Below are positions 44,992 through 54,262 of a stretch of DNA of 64,000 nt, in pieces. Source of the stretch: Io17-Chloro-G2 sp963663135. Its GTDB lineage: Bacteria; Chloroflexota; Dehalococcoidia; Lucifugimonadales; UBA3495. The stretch spans positions 744,001-808,000 of the forward strand of contig CAXXRM010000005.1 in the NCBI GenBank assembly GCA_963663135.2. The letters are read 5' to 3'. Under the pieces are notes generated by a model, which saw only the letters and a program-made list of their open reading frames with translations, ran no database searches and was not told the DNA's origin. Made by a program: the position numbers and the translations under genes. Position 1 is the stretch's first letter. Each line of letters starts with the position of its first letter.

Positions 44992-45471
44992 TTATGCCGC
45001 CGCCTGTGCCAGGGCGGGGAACCGGTCCAGGGGAAGGGCCTCGCCCGTCGATTCGAAGTGGTCCACCAATTGTCGAATTTCGTCGGGCACCGGCCTGCTT
45101 TGTCCCAACCCTGCGTCGTAGCCAACATGCACCGTTTCCATGGCGGTCAACAATTGGTCGGTGCCGCTCAGATAAATCTCCAAGTCGAAATTCATGCTGG
45201 CGTTGCCGATTCGGGACACTCTCATACAAACGTCCAGGAGATTGTCCACCCGGGCCGGCGCCTTGTATTCCACGGTAAGCTTGACCGCCGCGGTGTCGAA
45301 GTAGCCGTTTTCCGCTATCCGGTAGATGCTGAATCCCAGGTTGCGGAAATACTCGGACTGGGCCACCTCAAAATAGTTCATATAGGCGCCGAAGAAAACA
45401 ATGCCCTGGGCATCGCATTCCATCCAACGCACCCGGACCGGGGTCTGAAACTTGAACTGGTTTTTCGCCAC
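44992..45471 (-). CDS. Acyl-CoA thioesterase, 4-hydroxybenzoyl-CoA/YbgC type
   Basis: 159 aa hotdog-fold enzyme. The signature VRWMECDAQGIVFFGAYMNY holds the catalytic Asp and the helix entry, typical of 4HBT/YbgC. GTG at 45471 is chosen over an earlier in-frame ATG (45504) because GGGGGAGG lies just before it. Begins 41 bp after trmD. Substrate unknown. Confidence 0.87.
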   Translation of the reverse strand: MAKNQFKFQTPVRVRWMECDAQGIVFFGAYMNYFEVAQSEYFRNLGFSIYRIAENGYFDTAAVKLTVEYKAPARVDNLLDVCMRVSRIGNASMNFDLEIYLSGTDQLLTAMETVHVGYDAGLGQSRPVPDEIRQLVDHFESTGEALPLDRFPALAQAAA

Positions 45472-45511
45472 TACGCCTCCCCCAGCGGGCCCACGATGTT
45501 GCACGGCCCAG

Positions 45512-46270
45512 TCATGCCGGGGAGTCCCGGCGGTAACCCAGTGTTGCCAGGTAATCCAGGTCTTCCTGGGTCAGGTCGGCGGTTTCCAATAGGTCTGCCC
45601 TCTGCTGGAAAGTGCGGCGCAAGGATTCACGGCGACGCCAGCGCAGGATCTCGGCGTGGTGCCCGGACCGCAGCACTTCCGGCACTTCCATGTGTCTGTA
45701 CTTGGCTGGCCGCGTGAACAAGGGGTGTTGCAGCAGGCCGCAGGTGATGGAGTCTTCGGCCACGCTTTCGGGAGAGCCGACGACGCCTGTCGCGAGCCGG
45801 GCCACGGTGTCGATCAATATCATCGCCGGAAGCTCGCCGCCGGTCAGAACGTAGTCGCCGATGCTGACCTCACGGGTGACCAGGTGTTGCCGCACCCGGT
45901 CGTCCACCCCAGCATAATGTCCGCAAATCAGCACCAGGGCCGTCGCCTTCGCCAGGTCCTCAGCCATTTTCTGGTCCAACAACCGGCCCTGTGGCGTCAG
46001 CAAGATGACCTCCGCCGAGGCCCGTTCCTCCGCGGGCAGGCTGGATACCGCATCCTCGACGGCCTCGAACACAGGCTCGGCTTTCATTACCATACCCGGC
46101 CCGCCGCCGAATTGGTAATCGTCGGCAGTGCCATGGGCGTCGTGCGTGTAGTCGCGGATATCAGTGACCTTGACGGAAATCACCCCGCGCTCACAGGCCT
46201 GGCCCACTATGCTGTGCCCAATGATGGCCGGAAACACTTCCGGGAACAGGGTTAAAACGTGAAATCGCAA
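45512..46270 (-). CDS. trmD: tRNA (guanine37-N1)-methyltransferase
   Basis: 252 aa SPOUT enzyme that makes m1G37 with SAM and prevents frameshifting. Motifs: FHVLTLFPEVFPAIIGHSIV at the N terminus, ILLTPQGRLLDQKMA, the knot ICGHYAGVDDRVRQHLVTRE and SIGDYVLTGGELPAMILID, ending with HPLFTRPAKYRHMEVPEVL. TTG start, weak ribosome binding site. Confidence 0.95.
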   Translation of the reverse strand: MRFHVLTLFPEVFPAIIGHSIVGQACERGVISVKVTDIRDYTHDAHGTADDYQFGGGPGMVMKAEPVFEAVEDAVSSLPAEERASAEVILLTPQGRLLDQKMAEDLAKATALVLICGHYAGVDDRVRQHLVTREVSIGDYVLTGGELPAMILIDTVARLATGVVGSPESVAEDSITCGLLQHPLFTRPAKYRHMEVPEVLRSGHHAEILRWRRRESLRRTFQQRADLLETADLTQEDLDYLATLGYRRDSPA

Positions 46271-46423
46271 AGTCTTACGCCCGGGGGCTCGTCTGCGGGC
46301 TGATCGCCCAAGATGACCGCCTTTCCGATGGACCCCTTAGGACTCCCAAGAGCGTTCCTTTTCCCCGCGGACCATCCCCGGTGTCCGAGCTATTAACCGG
46401 AAGTGCACTTTCTGCAGCGGCCC

Positions 46424-47680
46424 TTAAGAACTCACCGGCTGAGGCTCCCTTGCCGTGATCCGGTTCTTGAAGGCGGCGCCGCCCTTCATAATCAGCATGA
46501 TTTTCTCCCGGTCCCGCAGCACCCCGATGTTCTGCAAGGGGTCGCCGTCCACCACCAGGATGTCCGCTAGCTTGCCGGCCTCTATGGTTCCCAATTCCTT
46601 GGCCAGGTCGACGCACTCGGCGGCCCAGCCGGTGGCTGCCTGGATGGCCTGCATCGGCGTCATGCCCCGCTCTACCAGCAACTCAACCTCTCTTGCGTTG
46701 TCGCCGTGGACAAAACCTCCCGCATCGGTTCCGGCCACCACTTTAACCCCGGCGGCCAGCGCTTGGTGCAGGCTTTCCTGGTGGATGCGCATCAGCGCCG
46801 CGGCCCGCTCCCGCATGTGGGGAGCGCTCACCGTGGAATGAAACTCGTACACCTCAAAAGTGGGTACGAAAAAAGAACCCTGGTCGGCCATCATTTTAAC
46901 CAGGTCCGGGTCATCCGCCAGGTAGCACCCGTGCTCAATGGACCCGGCTCCCCCTTTTATCCCCATAGCCAGCCCGGGTCCGCCCACGGCGTGGCACATG
47001 GTCCGGCGGCCCAAAGCCCGGGCCTCATCCACCAACGCCTTGACCTCATCGGGACCGAATTCAATGTCCATGGGTCCGTGGCCGGGACGGGAACTGGCCC
47101 CTCCGGTGGTGGCGAACTTGATCACGTCGGCGCCGGCCATGGAAATTTCCCGGACCTTGGCCCGGACCGCATCGGGACCGTCGGCCACTCCTTCGGGCAA
47201 GCGCGGGTCGCCGCGGAATGCGTTGCGGTGTCCCGAGCCGCTGGCGCGGTCGGCGAGGCCGCCGGTAGGCGAGATGATGTTCACCGAGACCATGAGGCGC
47301 GGGCCGGGATACAGACCCTGGTCAATGGCCTGCTTGAACCCAATGTCCAACCCGCCGGCGTCCCGGACGCAGGTGTAACCGGCCGCTAGCGTGTCTTCCA
47401 GCGCCTTGGCGGTGCGAAGGTGGTCCAGGGAGGCAGGCTCAGTCAACCCCCAGCGTCCGGACAGGTCGTAGTTCTTGGACGCCAGGTGGTCGTGGCAATC
47501 GATCAACCCCGGCAGCAACGTCATTCCGGTGGCGTCCAGAATTTCAGTGTCTTCGGGCATGGCCACGGCCGCTCTCGGGCCTACGTCGACAATGTACTGT
47601 CCATCAATGAGCACCGCGGCATCCTTCACCGCCGGCGCGCCGGTGCCGTCGATCAGGTTGGCTCCAATCAAAGCCTTCAT
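46424..47680 (-). CDS. Amidohydrolase family protein (imidazolonepropionase/prolidase-like)
   Basis: 418 aa from ATG 47680 with GAGAGGTGGG before it. Metal site: LLPGLIDCHDHLASK (HxH), a carboxylated-Lys candidate in GADVIKFATTGG, MCHAVGGPGLAMG, SIEHGCYLADD and the catalytic Asp in AGTDAGGFVHGDN. Such enzymes cleave amide bonds in dipeptides or xenobiotics. Cytoplasmic, no signal peptide. Confidence 0.88.
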   Translation of the reverse strand: MKALIGANLIDGTGAPAVKDAAVLIDGQYIVDVGPRAAVAMPEDTEILDATGMTLLPGLIDCHDHLASKNYDLSGRWGLTEPASLDHLRTAKALEDTLAAGYTCVRDAGGLDIGFKQAIDQGLYPGPRLMVSVNIISPTGGLADRASGSGHRNAFRGDPRLPEGVADGPDAVRAKVREISMAGADVIKFATTGGASSRPGHGPMDIEFGPDEVKALVDEARALGRRTMCHAVGGPGLAMGIKGGAGSIEHGCYLADDPDLVKMMADQGSFFVPTFEVYEFHSTVSAPHMRERAAALMRIHQESLHQALAAGVKVVAGTDAGGFVHGDNAREVELLVERGMTPMQAIQAATGWAAECVDLAKELGTIEAGKLADILVVDGDPLQNIGVLRDREKIMLIMKGGAAFKNRITAREPQPVSS

Positions 47681-47987
47681 TGCCCACCTCTCAATTGCTG
47701 CCACTACTAGCTGGGATGCTAAGTAACCCATGTTTTGTTGTCAAGACGGCCCATGCGCCCTCCGAGACTGTGTAAATCACGGCGTACGACCCCATCCACC
47801 CACAGTGTTTGAGTAGAGGCCGGGCTGGCGTCAATTGGAATTTTCTTAAAAATGACGCCCTGCCCGTATGGTTTGATTCTCTGTTGAGTCGCTATAATTT
47901 GGATGATTCCTAAAATCTCAACCAAAATTGTTAACCCCAACCTATATGGCAATCTCTGGTGTTGAAACTGTGCGGTGTGGTGGTGGA

Positions 47988-49043
47988 ATGAGGAATGTTC
48001 GGGTAGTCCGGTTGATTGCGTGGTGTGTTGTGTTGATGGCGGTGGCTCTGGCCGCTGCCTGCGGTGGTTCCTCTGGTGACCGGATCGCCTTTGTGACCAC
48101 TGGGGGTGGCGACCCGGAAATAGCCGTGTTGGACGTCGAAACCGGGGAAGCAACTACCCTGACTGAGAACCAAAGCAAAGAGTTTTCTCCCCGTTGGTCG
48201 CCGGACGGCAAAACCATCGCATTTTCTTCCGACCAGTCCGGGGAGTTGGAGATCAACCTTTTGAACGTGAAGGAGCGCACCGTCACCAGGTTGACCCACA
48301 ACGGAGGCGATGACCGGACTCCTCTTTGGTCGCCCGACGGAAACTGGATCGCGTTCATGTCCGAGCACGGCGACAGGTCTGATATGTACGTGATGCCCCT
48401 GGCCGGAGGGGAACCGAACCGCATTTCCATCAATGCGGGCAACTCCGGTGAGCCTATCCTGGGAGACTGGTCTCCCGATGGCGAATGGCTGGTGTTCTTC
48501 AGCGAGTGCTCGGGCGAAGGTTCAGGTGACGGCTCCGGAGAAGAAAGAGGGCTGTGGCTGAGGAACCCAAACGGCGTGAACATACTTCGTCTGACCACGG
48601 GCTTGGACCGGGACCCGGCGTGGTCACCCAAAGGTGATAGGATCGCCTTCGTTCGCCGGGAGAACGGCTCCGACGACATTTTTGTTCTGCGCTTCCTGGG
48701 CGGGGGCTCCACGCCGGGGGAGTTCGAGATCAGCCGGTTGACCCAGCACAAGTCCAAGGACCAATCTCCCAATTGGTCCCCCGACGGCCTCAACCTGGTG
48801 TTCGTCTCCTACCGCGACGGCAACGGCGAAATCTACTCCATGGCCGCAGACGGGTCAAAACAACGCCGGCTCACCAACAACGAAGCCGATGACGTGACCC
48901 CCGACTGGTCGCCCGATAGCCGGCGCATCGTGTTCGTTTCTTACGTGTACGGCCAATCGGAAGTGTTTGTCATGAACGCCGACGGGTCCGACCAGCGGCG
49001 TTTGACCAACAACTCTGCCGAAGACTACGACCCCAACTGGTAA
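47988..49043 (+). CDS. TolB-like beta-propeller lipoprotein
   Basis: 351 aa from ATG 47988. Lipoprotein signal with core LIAWCVVLMAVALAAAC (lipobox Cys about 26). Then PD40/WD40-like repeats, each with a W-SPDG-IAF or W-SPD-IVF core (about seven, for example FSPRWSPDGKTIAFSSD). Binds a partner protein at the cell surface. A short acidic insert (SEGSGDGSGEE-like) sits mid-protein. ATG lies within an in-frame open stretch from 47928, so the start is supported by the signal sequence. Confidence 0.85.
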   Translation: MRNVRVVRLIAWCVVLMAVALAAACGGSSGDRIAFVTTGGGDPEIAVLDVETGEATTLTENQSKEFSPRWSPDGKTIAFSSDQSGELEINLLNVKERTVTRLTHNGGDDRTPLWSPDGNWIAFMSEHGDRSDMYVMPLAGGEPNRISINAGNSGEPILGDWSPDGEWLVFFSECSGEGSGDGSGEERGLWLRNPNGVNILRLTTGLDRDPAWSPKGDRIAFVRRENGSDDIFVLRFLGGGSTPGEFEISRLTQHKSKDQSPNWSPDGLNLVFVSYRDGNGEIYSMAADGSKQRRLTNNEADDVTPDWSPDSRRIVFVSYVYGQSEVFVMNADGSDQRRLTNNSAEDYDPNW

Positions 49044-49209
49044 GCCGGTGGAGGCGGCGCCGAGTCCGCTAAAAGTTGGTCGATTGTAGACTCGAATCGT
49101 AGACTCCAAAAGAGCCGAATGTTAAACTTCCCCAACGCTGTCCGGCCGTCGTGGTCAGGCTCCGCAAACCCCGAAGAACACCGATAACCCTGGGCAATTG
49201 CTGGTCAAC

Positions 49210-49788
49210 ATGGATTACCGCCGCATCGCCCCGATGATGGGCGCCCTTTGGTCACCCATTGCTGCCGTCACCACTTCTTGGAATGGGAAACCCAACGCCC
49301 AGATAGCGGTGGCTATCGCCGCTGCGTCCATTGTCCCGGACAAGTCTCGGGTGCTGCTCCAAATCTACAAGACCAACCACACCCACGGCATGATCCTGCA
49401 AAGCGGGGCGTTCGCGCTGAATTTCCTGAAGCCCACCCAGTTGGGCTTGATCAAAGACTTCGGTTTTGTTTCCGGCCGGGACCAGGACAAACTGGCGAAT
49501 GTGCCGTTTTCCTCGGGGTTGTCGGGAAGTCCCTTGCTCGAAGATTGTTTCGGGTACCTGGACTGCCGCGTCGTCAACGGAATGGACGGCGGCGACATGA
49601 CCTGCTTTCTGGCCGACGTGATTGATGGAGCGACATTGGGCGAGGGGGAGCCACTGTGGTGGCGAGATGCTCGCAGGCAGATTCCCGCCGGCTGGATGGA
49701 GGAGTGGGACCGGAAAATTTCCGGCGAGATCCAGGTATCTACGGCCACTATGGATAAAATCGATTATTCCCCATGGAAGCCCGGTTAA
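49210..49788 (+). CDS. Flavin reductase-like FMN-binding protein
   Basis: 192 aa. FMN-binding split-barrel features: PMMGALWSPIAAVTTSWNGK at the start, then VAIAAASIVPDKSRVLLQI and SGAFALNFL. Reduces flavin or carries a flavin cofactor for a partner oxygenase. TTG at 49198 is a possible earlier start; no good ribosome binding site is visible for either. The 3' end contains the first copy of a direct repeat (TGGAAGCCCGGTTAATT). Confidence 0.82.
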   Translation: MDYRRIAPMMGALWSPIAAVTTSWNGKPNAQIAVAIAAASIVPDKSRVLLQIYKTNHTHGMILQSGAFALNFLKPTQLGLIKDFGFVSGRDQDKLANVPFSSGLSGSPLLEDCFGYLDCRVVNGMDGGDMTCFLADVIDGATLGEGEPLWWRDARRQIPAGWMEEWDRKISGEIQVSTATMDKIDYSPWKPG

Positions 49789-49853
49789 TTATTCACCCTG
49801 GAAGCCCGGTTAATTTGCCCCGGTACGCGGGGATTTCAGGTGCGGTTGACAAC

Positions 49854-51026
49854 ATGTCTCCCGAACAAGAGCCGATAGAACAGGTCCGCAGGGTCGTCGA
49901 AGAAATACATGCCACACCGCCCCAGGCCGTGGTGGCGGTGGCCGGCGCGGGCAGCCAGGCATTGGCCTGGTTGTTGGGCGTGGCCGGAGCCTCCCGTACC
50001 CTCCTGGAGGCCCTGGTCCCATACGGAAGATTGTCGATGATCGATTTCCTGGGCAGCGAACCTGCCCAGTTTGTGTCTGCTGAAACCGCGCGGCTTATGG
50101 CCCGCTCCGCCTATCGAAAGGCCGTGAGGTTAAGAGAGGATGCCGGGCCGGCCCTGGGTCTGTCCTGCACCGCGACGATTGCCACCGACCGGCTCAAGCG
50201 GGGCGAACACCGGGCCCACGTGGCGGTTTGGGACGCGACCGGCTGCACTCAATACAACCTGAACCTGTTCAAGGGACTCCGGGACCGGGATGGAGAAGAA
50301 GAGCTGGTCAGCCGGCTATTGGTCCAGGCTTTGGCCAAGGCATCCGGGGTTGACTCGGTATTGTCCCTGGAGGTGTTGGACCTTGTGGAGATCACCAGGC
50401 AGGACTCGCTGGAAGTCCTCCGGGCCAACCATCCGGACCCGGTAGACCTGCTGCTGTCCGGCGACGCCGATTGCGTGTTGGTCCACCCGGACGGCACTAT
50501 GGTCGTCGACGAACCCTGGGAAGGAGCGGTGCTGCCCGGATCGTTTCGCCCTTATCACCAGGGCCATGAAAAATTGGCCAAGGCAGCGGAGCAGATACTC
50601 GATCGCCCGGTGTTGTTCGAGCTTTCGGTGTTAAACGTGGACAAACCGCCGCTGGATGCAGACGACGTTAAACAGCGGTTGGCCCAGTTTGCCGGTAAAG
50701 CCACGGTGGCGCTCACTCGGGCCGAGACCTTCCGCAAGAAAGCGGGACTGTTTCCAAACTGCCCCTTTGTCGTTGGCGCTGACACAGCGGAGCGTTTGGT
50801 GGCGGAAAGGTACTACGGCAACTCACGGTCGGGCATGCTGACCGCATTGGCTGAAATCTGGGCGGTCGGTTGCCGGTTCCTCGTGGCCGGTCGATGGGAG
50901 GACGGCCGGTTCAGGACCCTGGAAGAAGTGGCCATCCCCGAGGGTTTCTCGCCAATCTTCGACCAAATCCCCGAGTCCCAGTTCCGAGAGGACATTTCAT
51001 CCACGGTCCTGCGCTCCGAACCCTGA
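49854..51026 (+). CDS. CinA-like domain fused to an HxGH nucleotidyltransferase domain
   Basis: 390 aa from ATG 49854. Residues 1-170 resemble the CinA C-terminal fold (AVAGAGSQALAWLLGVAGAS, GLSCTATIATDR), but the SCTGG Ser of NMN deamidases is not there. From about 225 the second domain has GSFRPYHQGHEKLAKAA, the HxGH nucleotidyl-transfer signature, and later RAETFRKKAGLFPNCPFVVG, as in pantetheine-phosphate or NMN adenylyltransferases. A role in NAD or CoA metabolism is inferred only. Homologous fusions exist in plants and algae, from memory. Confidence 0.72.
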   Translation: MSPEQEPIEQVRRVVEEIHATPPQAVVAVAGAGSQALAWLLGVAGASRTLLEALVPYGRLSMIDFLGSEPAQFVSAETARLMARSAYRKAVRLREDAGPALGLSCTATIATDRLKRGEHRAHVAVWDATGCTQYNLNLFKGLRDRDGEEELVSRLLVQALAKASGVDSVLSLEVLDLVEITRQDSLEVLRANHPDPVDLLLSGDADCVLVHPDGTMVVDEPWEGAVLPGSFRPYHQGHEKLAKAAEQILDRPVLFELSVLNVDKPPLDADDVKQRLAQFAGKATVALTRAETFRKKAGLFPNCPFVVGADTAERLVAERYYGNSRSGMLTALAEIWAVGCRFLVAGRWEDGRFRTLEEVAIPEGFSPIFDQIPESQFREDISSTVLRSEP

Positions 51027-51148
51027 AACCTTCATCCTGAGACCTTCCCAGGAATACCCGTCGAGATTCAAGCCGAGACTCGTTTCAAGAACAGCCGGGA
51101 ATTTCGTAGGGAACCGTACTTTAGCTGTAGTAAACCATTCGCCCGAAA

Positions 51149-51179
51149 TTGACGCTACCCAGTGCCCTTGTTGTATGAT
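51149..51179 (+). promoter_or_regulatory. candidate promoter of the nuoABCDHIJKLMN cluster
   Basis: -35 TTGACG (51149-51154), -10 TATGAT (51174-51179), spacer 19 bp (longer than ideal). Located 75 bp before nuoA. Confidence 0.45.
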
Positions 51180-51253
51180 TACCTTCCGGAGTCTGAGTTT
51201 GTTCCGGCTCCGGCTTTATCGTTCATTGACCGACATTCGGTACGCGTGTCGCG

Positions 51254-51682
51254 GTGGTTATGTGGGGTTTATTCCCGGTCGGGCTACAGGCGTTTAACCC
51301 GGACGTCTTTACGGAAAACTGGACCGCGGTGGCCATTTCGGCAATCGTGGCGACCGCGGCAATCGTCGGCATGTTTGCCGCTTCCCGTATTCTGTCCTCT
51401 CGTCGACGGTCGGACATAAAGGTGACCGCCTACGAATGCGGTATACCGGCCACGCCGTACAATTGGTCCAACATCAACATCCGCTTCTATGTTTTCGCAA
51501 TTCTATTCCTGATCTTCGACGTGGAAGCGGTCTTTCTTTTCCCCTGGGCAGTGATTTTCCTGGACCAGAAAGTTTTGCAGGCCAACGCCGTGCCGTTCTA
51601 CGCCATGCTGATGTTCCTGGGGGTCTTGGTCTTCGCGATTGCTTACGCTTGGAAGAAGGGGGCGCTGGATTGGCAGAGATAA
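51254..51682 (+). CDS. nuoA: NADH-quinone oxidoreductase subunit A
   Basis: 142 aa, three membrane helices. Family marks: YECGIPATPYNWSNINIRFY and FLIFDVEAVFLFPWAV. Starts at GTG 51254 or ATG 51260; neither has a strong ribosome binding site. First gene of the membrane-arm cluster. Confidence 0.92.
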   Translation: MVMWGLFPVGLQAFNPDVFTENWTAVAISAIVATAAIVGMFAASRILSSRRRSDIKVTAYECGIPATPYNWSNINIRFYVFAILFLIFDVEAVFLFPWAVIFLDQKVLQANAVPFYAMLMFLGVLVFAIAYAWKKGALDWQR

Positions 51683-52203
51683 GCTCAAGCGGCGGAAATC
51701 AGCCCGGCCCCAGCACGCTTCACATGGCGACCGCCGGGAAGGTCCCGGGGGTCATCACCACCACCACGGAGCAGTTGTTTGCTATGGCCCGCAAGTCATC
51801 CCTCTGGACCCTGAGCTTCGGGTTGGCTTGCTGCGCAATTGAAATGATGTCCACCTACATGGCCCATCACGATTTCGACCGGTTTGGCGTGGTGACCTGG
51901 CCTTCTCCCCGTCAATCCGACGTTATGATCGTAGCGGGCACGGTGGTCAAAAAGATGGCTGAGCCGATCCGCCTGCTGTACGAGCAGATGCCCGAACCCA
52001 AATGGGTCATCGCGATGGGAAGCTGCGCCACCAACGGCGGCCCGTACTACCGCTCTTATTCGGTGGTTATGGGCGTGGACCACATCATCCCGGTGGACGT
52101 GTATGTCCCCGGTTGTCCGCCCCGCCCCGAGGCTTTGCTGTACGGCATCATGAAACTGCAAGAGAAGATCATGGATGACGCGGGCCGCAGTGCCAACGCC
52201 TGA
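51670..52203 (+). CDS. nuoB: NADH-quinone oxidoreductase subunit B (4Fe-4S cluster N2)
   Basis: 177 aa if started at TTG 51670, 159 aa from ATG 51724; I prefer TTG because AAGGGGG lies 7 nt upstream and it overlaps the nuoA end, giving coupling. N2 ligands: FGLACCAIEMM (adjacent Cys pair), MGSCATNGGPYY and VPGCPPRPEALL. Carries electrons to quinone at the arm junction. Confidence 0.93.
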   Translation: MAEISSSGGNQPGPSTLHMATAGKVPGVITTTTEQLFAMARKSSLWTLSFGLACCAIEMMSTYMAHHDFDRFGVVTWPSPRQSDVMIVAGTVVKKMAEPIRLLYEQMPEPKWVIAMGSCATNGGPYYRSYSVVMGVDHIIPVDVYVPGCPPRPEALLYGIMKLQEKIMDDAGRSANA

Positions 52204-52723
52204 TAACCCTCAACCCGAACCGGCTGACTTGGCGGAACTGGATTCCCTGAGCCCGTCCAACCGCCGGCTGCTCCAAAGCATGGTGGAGGCTCTTGGCGAG
52301 TTGCATCCCCAGCCGGGGACCCTGCACGACTTGCCCCAGGTTACCGTCAATGCCGGTGAGCTGGACAAGGCCTGCCGCATAGCCAAAGACTCCCCGCTGT
52401 TGAATGCCAACCAGTTGATGTGCCTGGCTTGCGTGGACTACCAGGAAAATTTTCAGCTCGTATATTTCCTGCGTTCACTGGAAGACAACGGGGAGCGGGC
52501 TCCCACCATGGTAATCAAAGGCGTTGTTCCCTACGACCAGCCTCGGGCCCCGTCGGTGGTTTCGGTTTGGCGGGCCGCGGAGTGGTACGAGCGGGAAGCC
52601 CACGATTTATTCGGAGTAACCTTTGAGGGTCACCCCAACCTTTCGCCTCTCCTGCTTTACGAGGGGTTCGAAGGGTATCCGGGAAGGAAGGAATTCCCCC
52701 TCAACGAGTATCAGGAGTTCTAG
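52175..52723 (+). CDS. nuoC: NADH-quinone oxidoreductase subunit C
   Basis: 182 aa. The C-terminal half has the family block VWRAAEWYEREAHDLFGVTF and EGYPGRKEFPL. The first 45 residues are Pro/Ser-rich. Overlaps nuoB by 29 bp in another frame. Peripheral arm scaffold between NuoB and NuoD. Confidence 0.93.
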   Translation: MTRAAVPTPDNPQPEPADLAELDSLSPSNRRLLQSMVEALGELHPQPGTLHDLPQVTVNAGELDKACRIAKDSPLLNANQLMCLACVDYQENFQLVYFLRSLEDNGERAPTMVIKGVVPYDQPRAPSVVSVWRAAEWYEREAHDLFGVTFEGHPNLSPLLLYEGFEGYPGRKEFPLNEYQEF

Positions 52724-52728
52724 CGCCA

Positions 52729-52983
52729 TTGCAGCGGCTGACCGTTGTCCAATTGACCGCCCGGGTTACTTTCGACGATGGCGTGTACCTGGCCAAAGTG
52801 GACCAACTGTCCGTTGAGGCAACCGGGACTTCCTCCGAGCGAGCCCAGGACGAGTTGGCGGAGGTGGTCCGGTCCTGGATTCAGGTCCAGGACAGCAGTG
52901 ACGCCCTGGAAACCAGCCTCTCGGCGGCCGGGTTCGCCGGAGTGACCGAGGACACCGAGATCGAATTGCAGTTCGTTGAGTAG
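52729..52983 (+). CDS. Small conserved-looking protein (HicB-like fold possible), between nuoC and nuoD
   Basis: 84 aa from TTG 52729, 5 bp after nuoC. TARVTFDDGVYLAKVDQL, then SVEATGTSSERAQDELAEV resembles the two strands plus helix of HicB-like or DUF1902 proteins; no HicA toxin is adjacent. Not a complex I subunit. Could be a regulator or a hitch-hiker. Confidence 0.6.
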   Translation: MQRLTVVQLTARVTFDDGVYLAKVDQLSVEATGTSSERAQDELAEVVRSWIQVQDSSDALETSLSAAGFAGVTEDTEIELQFVE

Positions 52984-53131
52984 CCAGGCTGTTTCGCCGC
53001 GGTCGGGTTTTGGCCGCGTGTAGATTAACCAACGTCCGTGGGCCGCGGGCGCTCCGCTACCCAATCAGAGGGTAAAGGTAATCGGCTCAAGCGAACCGGA
53101 ATTACGGATTAGACCGGACTATGACCAGCAG

Positions 53132-54262
53132 ATGATGCAAAATCCTTCCAACCAACCGGTCGTTGGAGAGCCGGTGGAGATGCTGCTCAACATGGGTCCG
53201 CAACACCCGTCGACCCACGGCGTGTTTCGCATGGTGCTCTGGGTGGACGGGGAGAAAATCGTGGACATGGAACCCCACATCGGCTACCTCCACCGCGGTT
53301 CGGAAAAGCTGTGCGAAGGGGAGCAGTACCACCAGGTCATCACCCTCTTTGACCGCATGGATTACATCGCCAACTTCAATAATGAGTTGGTGTACTGCAT
53401 GGCGGTGGAAAAACTGATGGGGCTGCAAGTGCCGGAGCGGGCCGAATATGTCCGCGTTATCCTGTGCGAGCTGAACCGCATCGCCAGCCATCTCCTTTTC
53501 GTGGCGACCATGGGACTGGATGCAGGCGCAATGACCCCGTCCATGTTTTGCTTTCGGGGTCGGGAACGGGTGCAAGGCCTGTTCGAGGCCGTCTCCGGCG
53601 CTCGAATGATGCACAACTACCTGAGGGTGGGAGGCCTGAAAGAGGACCTTCCCGACAACTTCTCCGAAATGGTCACCGACCTGATCCCCCTGCTTAGGGA
53701 GGATATCGAAGAGTCGGACAAGCTGCTCACCTTCAACGAGATTTTCCTGGCACGGTTGAAGGACGTCGGCGCTATCTCCGTCGAAGACGCCCTGGATTAC
53801 GGGCTTACGGGGCCGTGCCTGCGGGCGTGCGGCCTGGACTATGACCTGCGAAAGCAGGAACCGTACTCGGTCTACGACCGGTTTGAGTTTGATGTGCCGG
53901 TGGGACTTGACGGGGACTCCTGGGACCGCCATTACGTGCGAGTCCAGGAGATGTACGAGTCCTTGAGGATCGTAGAGCAGGCCGTGGCCCAGATGCCCGG
54001 CGGCAGCGTGACGTCATCCCTGGGTCGCCGTTTGATCCGACCTCCGGCTGGAGAAATTTACGTCAGGGCTGAAAACCCTCGGGGAGAGATCGGCGTATAT
54101 CTGGTCAGCGACGGCACTGACCGGCCCTACCGGGTCAAGGTGAGGCCGCCGTCGTTCTGCAACCTTTCCGCTATCCGGACCATGGTCCAGGGCGCTTGGG
54201 TGGCCGACGCGGTGGTGATTCTGGGTTCTTTGGACATCGTGCTGGGAGAGGTGGACCGGTGA
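53132..54262 (+). CDS. nuoD: NADH-quinone oxidoreductase subunit D
   Basis: 376 aa. NMGPQHPSTHGVFRM (quinone-site His), EPHIGYLHRGSEKL, and the C-terminal FCNLSAIRTMVQG and GSLDIVLGEVDR are classical. Quinone-binding subunit at the arm junction. Its GTGA end overlaps the nuoH start. Confidence 0.96.
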   Translation: MMQNPSNQPVVGEPVEMLLNMGPQHPSTHGVFRMVLWVDGEKIVDMEPHIGYLHRGSEKLCEGEQYHQVITLFDRMDYIANFNNELVYCMAVEKLMGLQVPERAEYVRVILCELNRIASHLLFVATMGLDAGAMTPSMFCFRGRERVQGLFEAVSGARMMHNYLRVGGLKEDLPDNFSEMVTDLIPLLREDIEESDKLLTFNEIFLARLKDVGAISVEDALDYGLTGPCLRACGLDYDLRKQEPYSVYDRFEFDVPVGLDGDSWDRHYVRVQEMYESLRIVEQAVAQMPGGSVTSSLGRRLIRPPAGEIYVRAENPRGEIGVYLVSDGTDRPYRVKVRPPSFCNLSAIRTMVQGAWVADAVVILGSLDIVLGEVDR

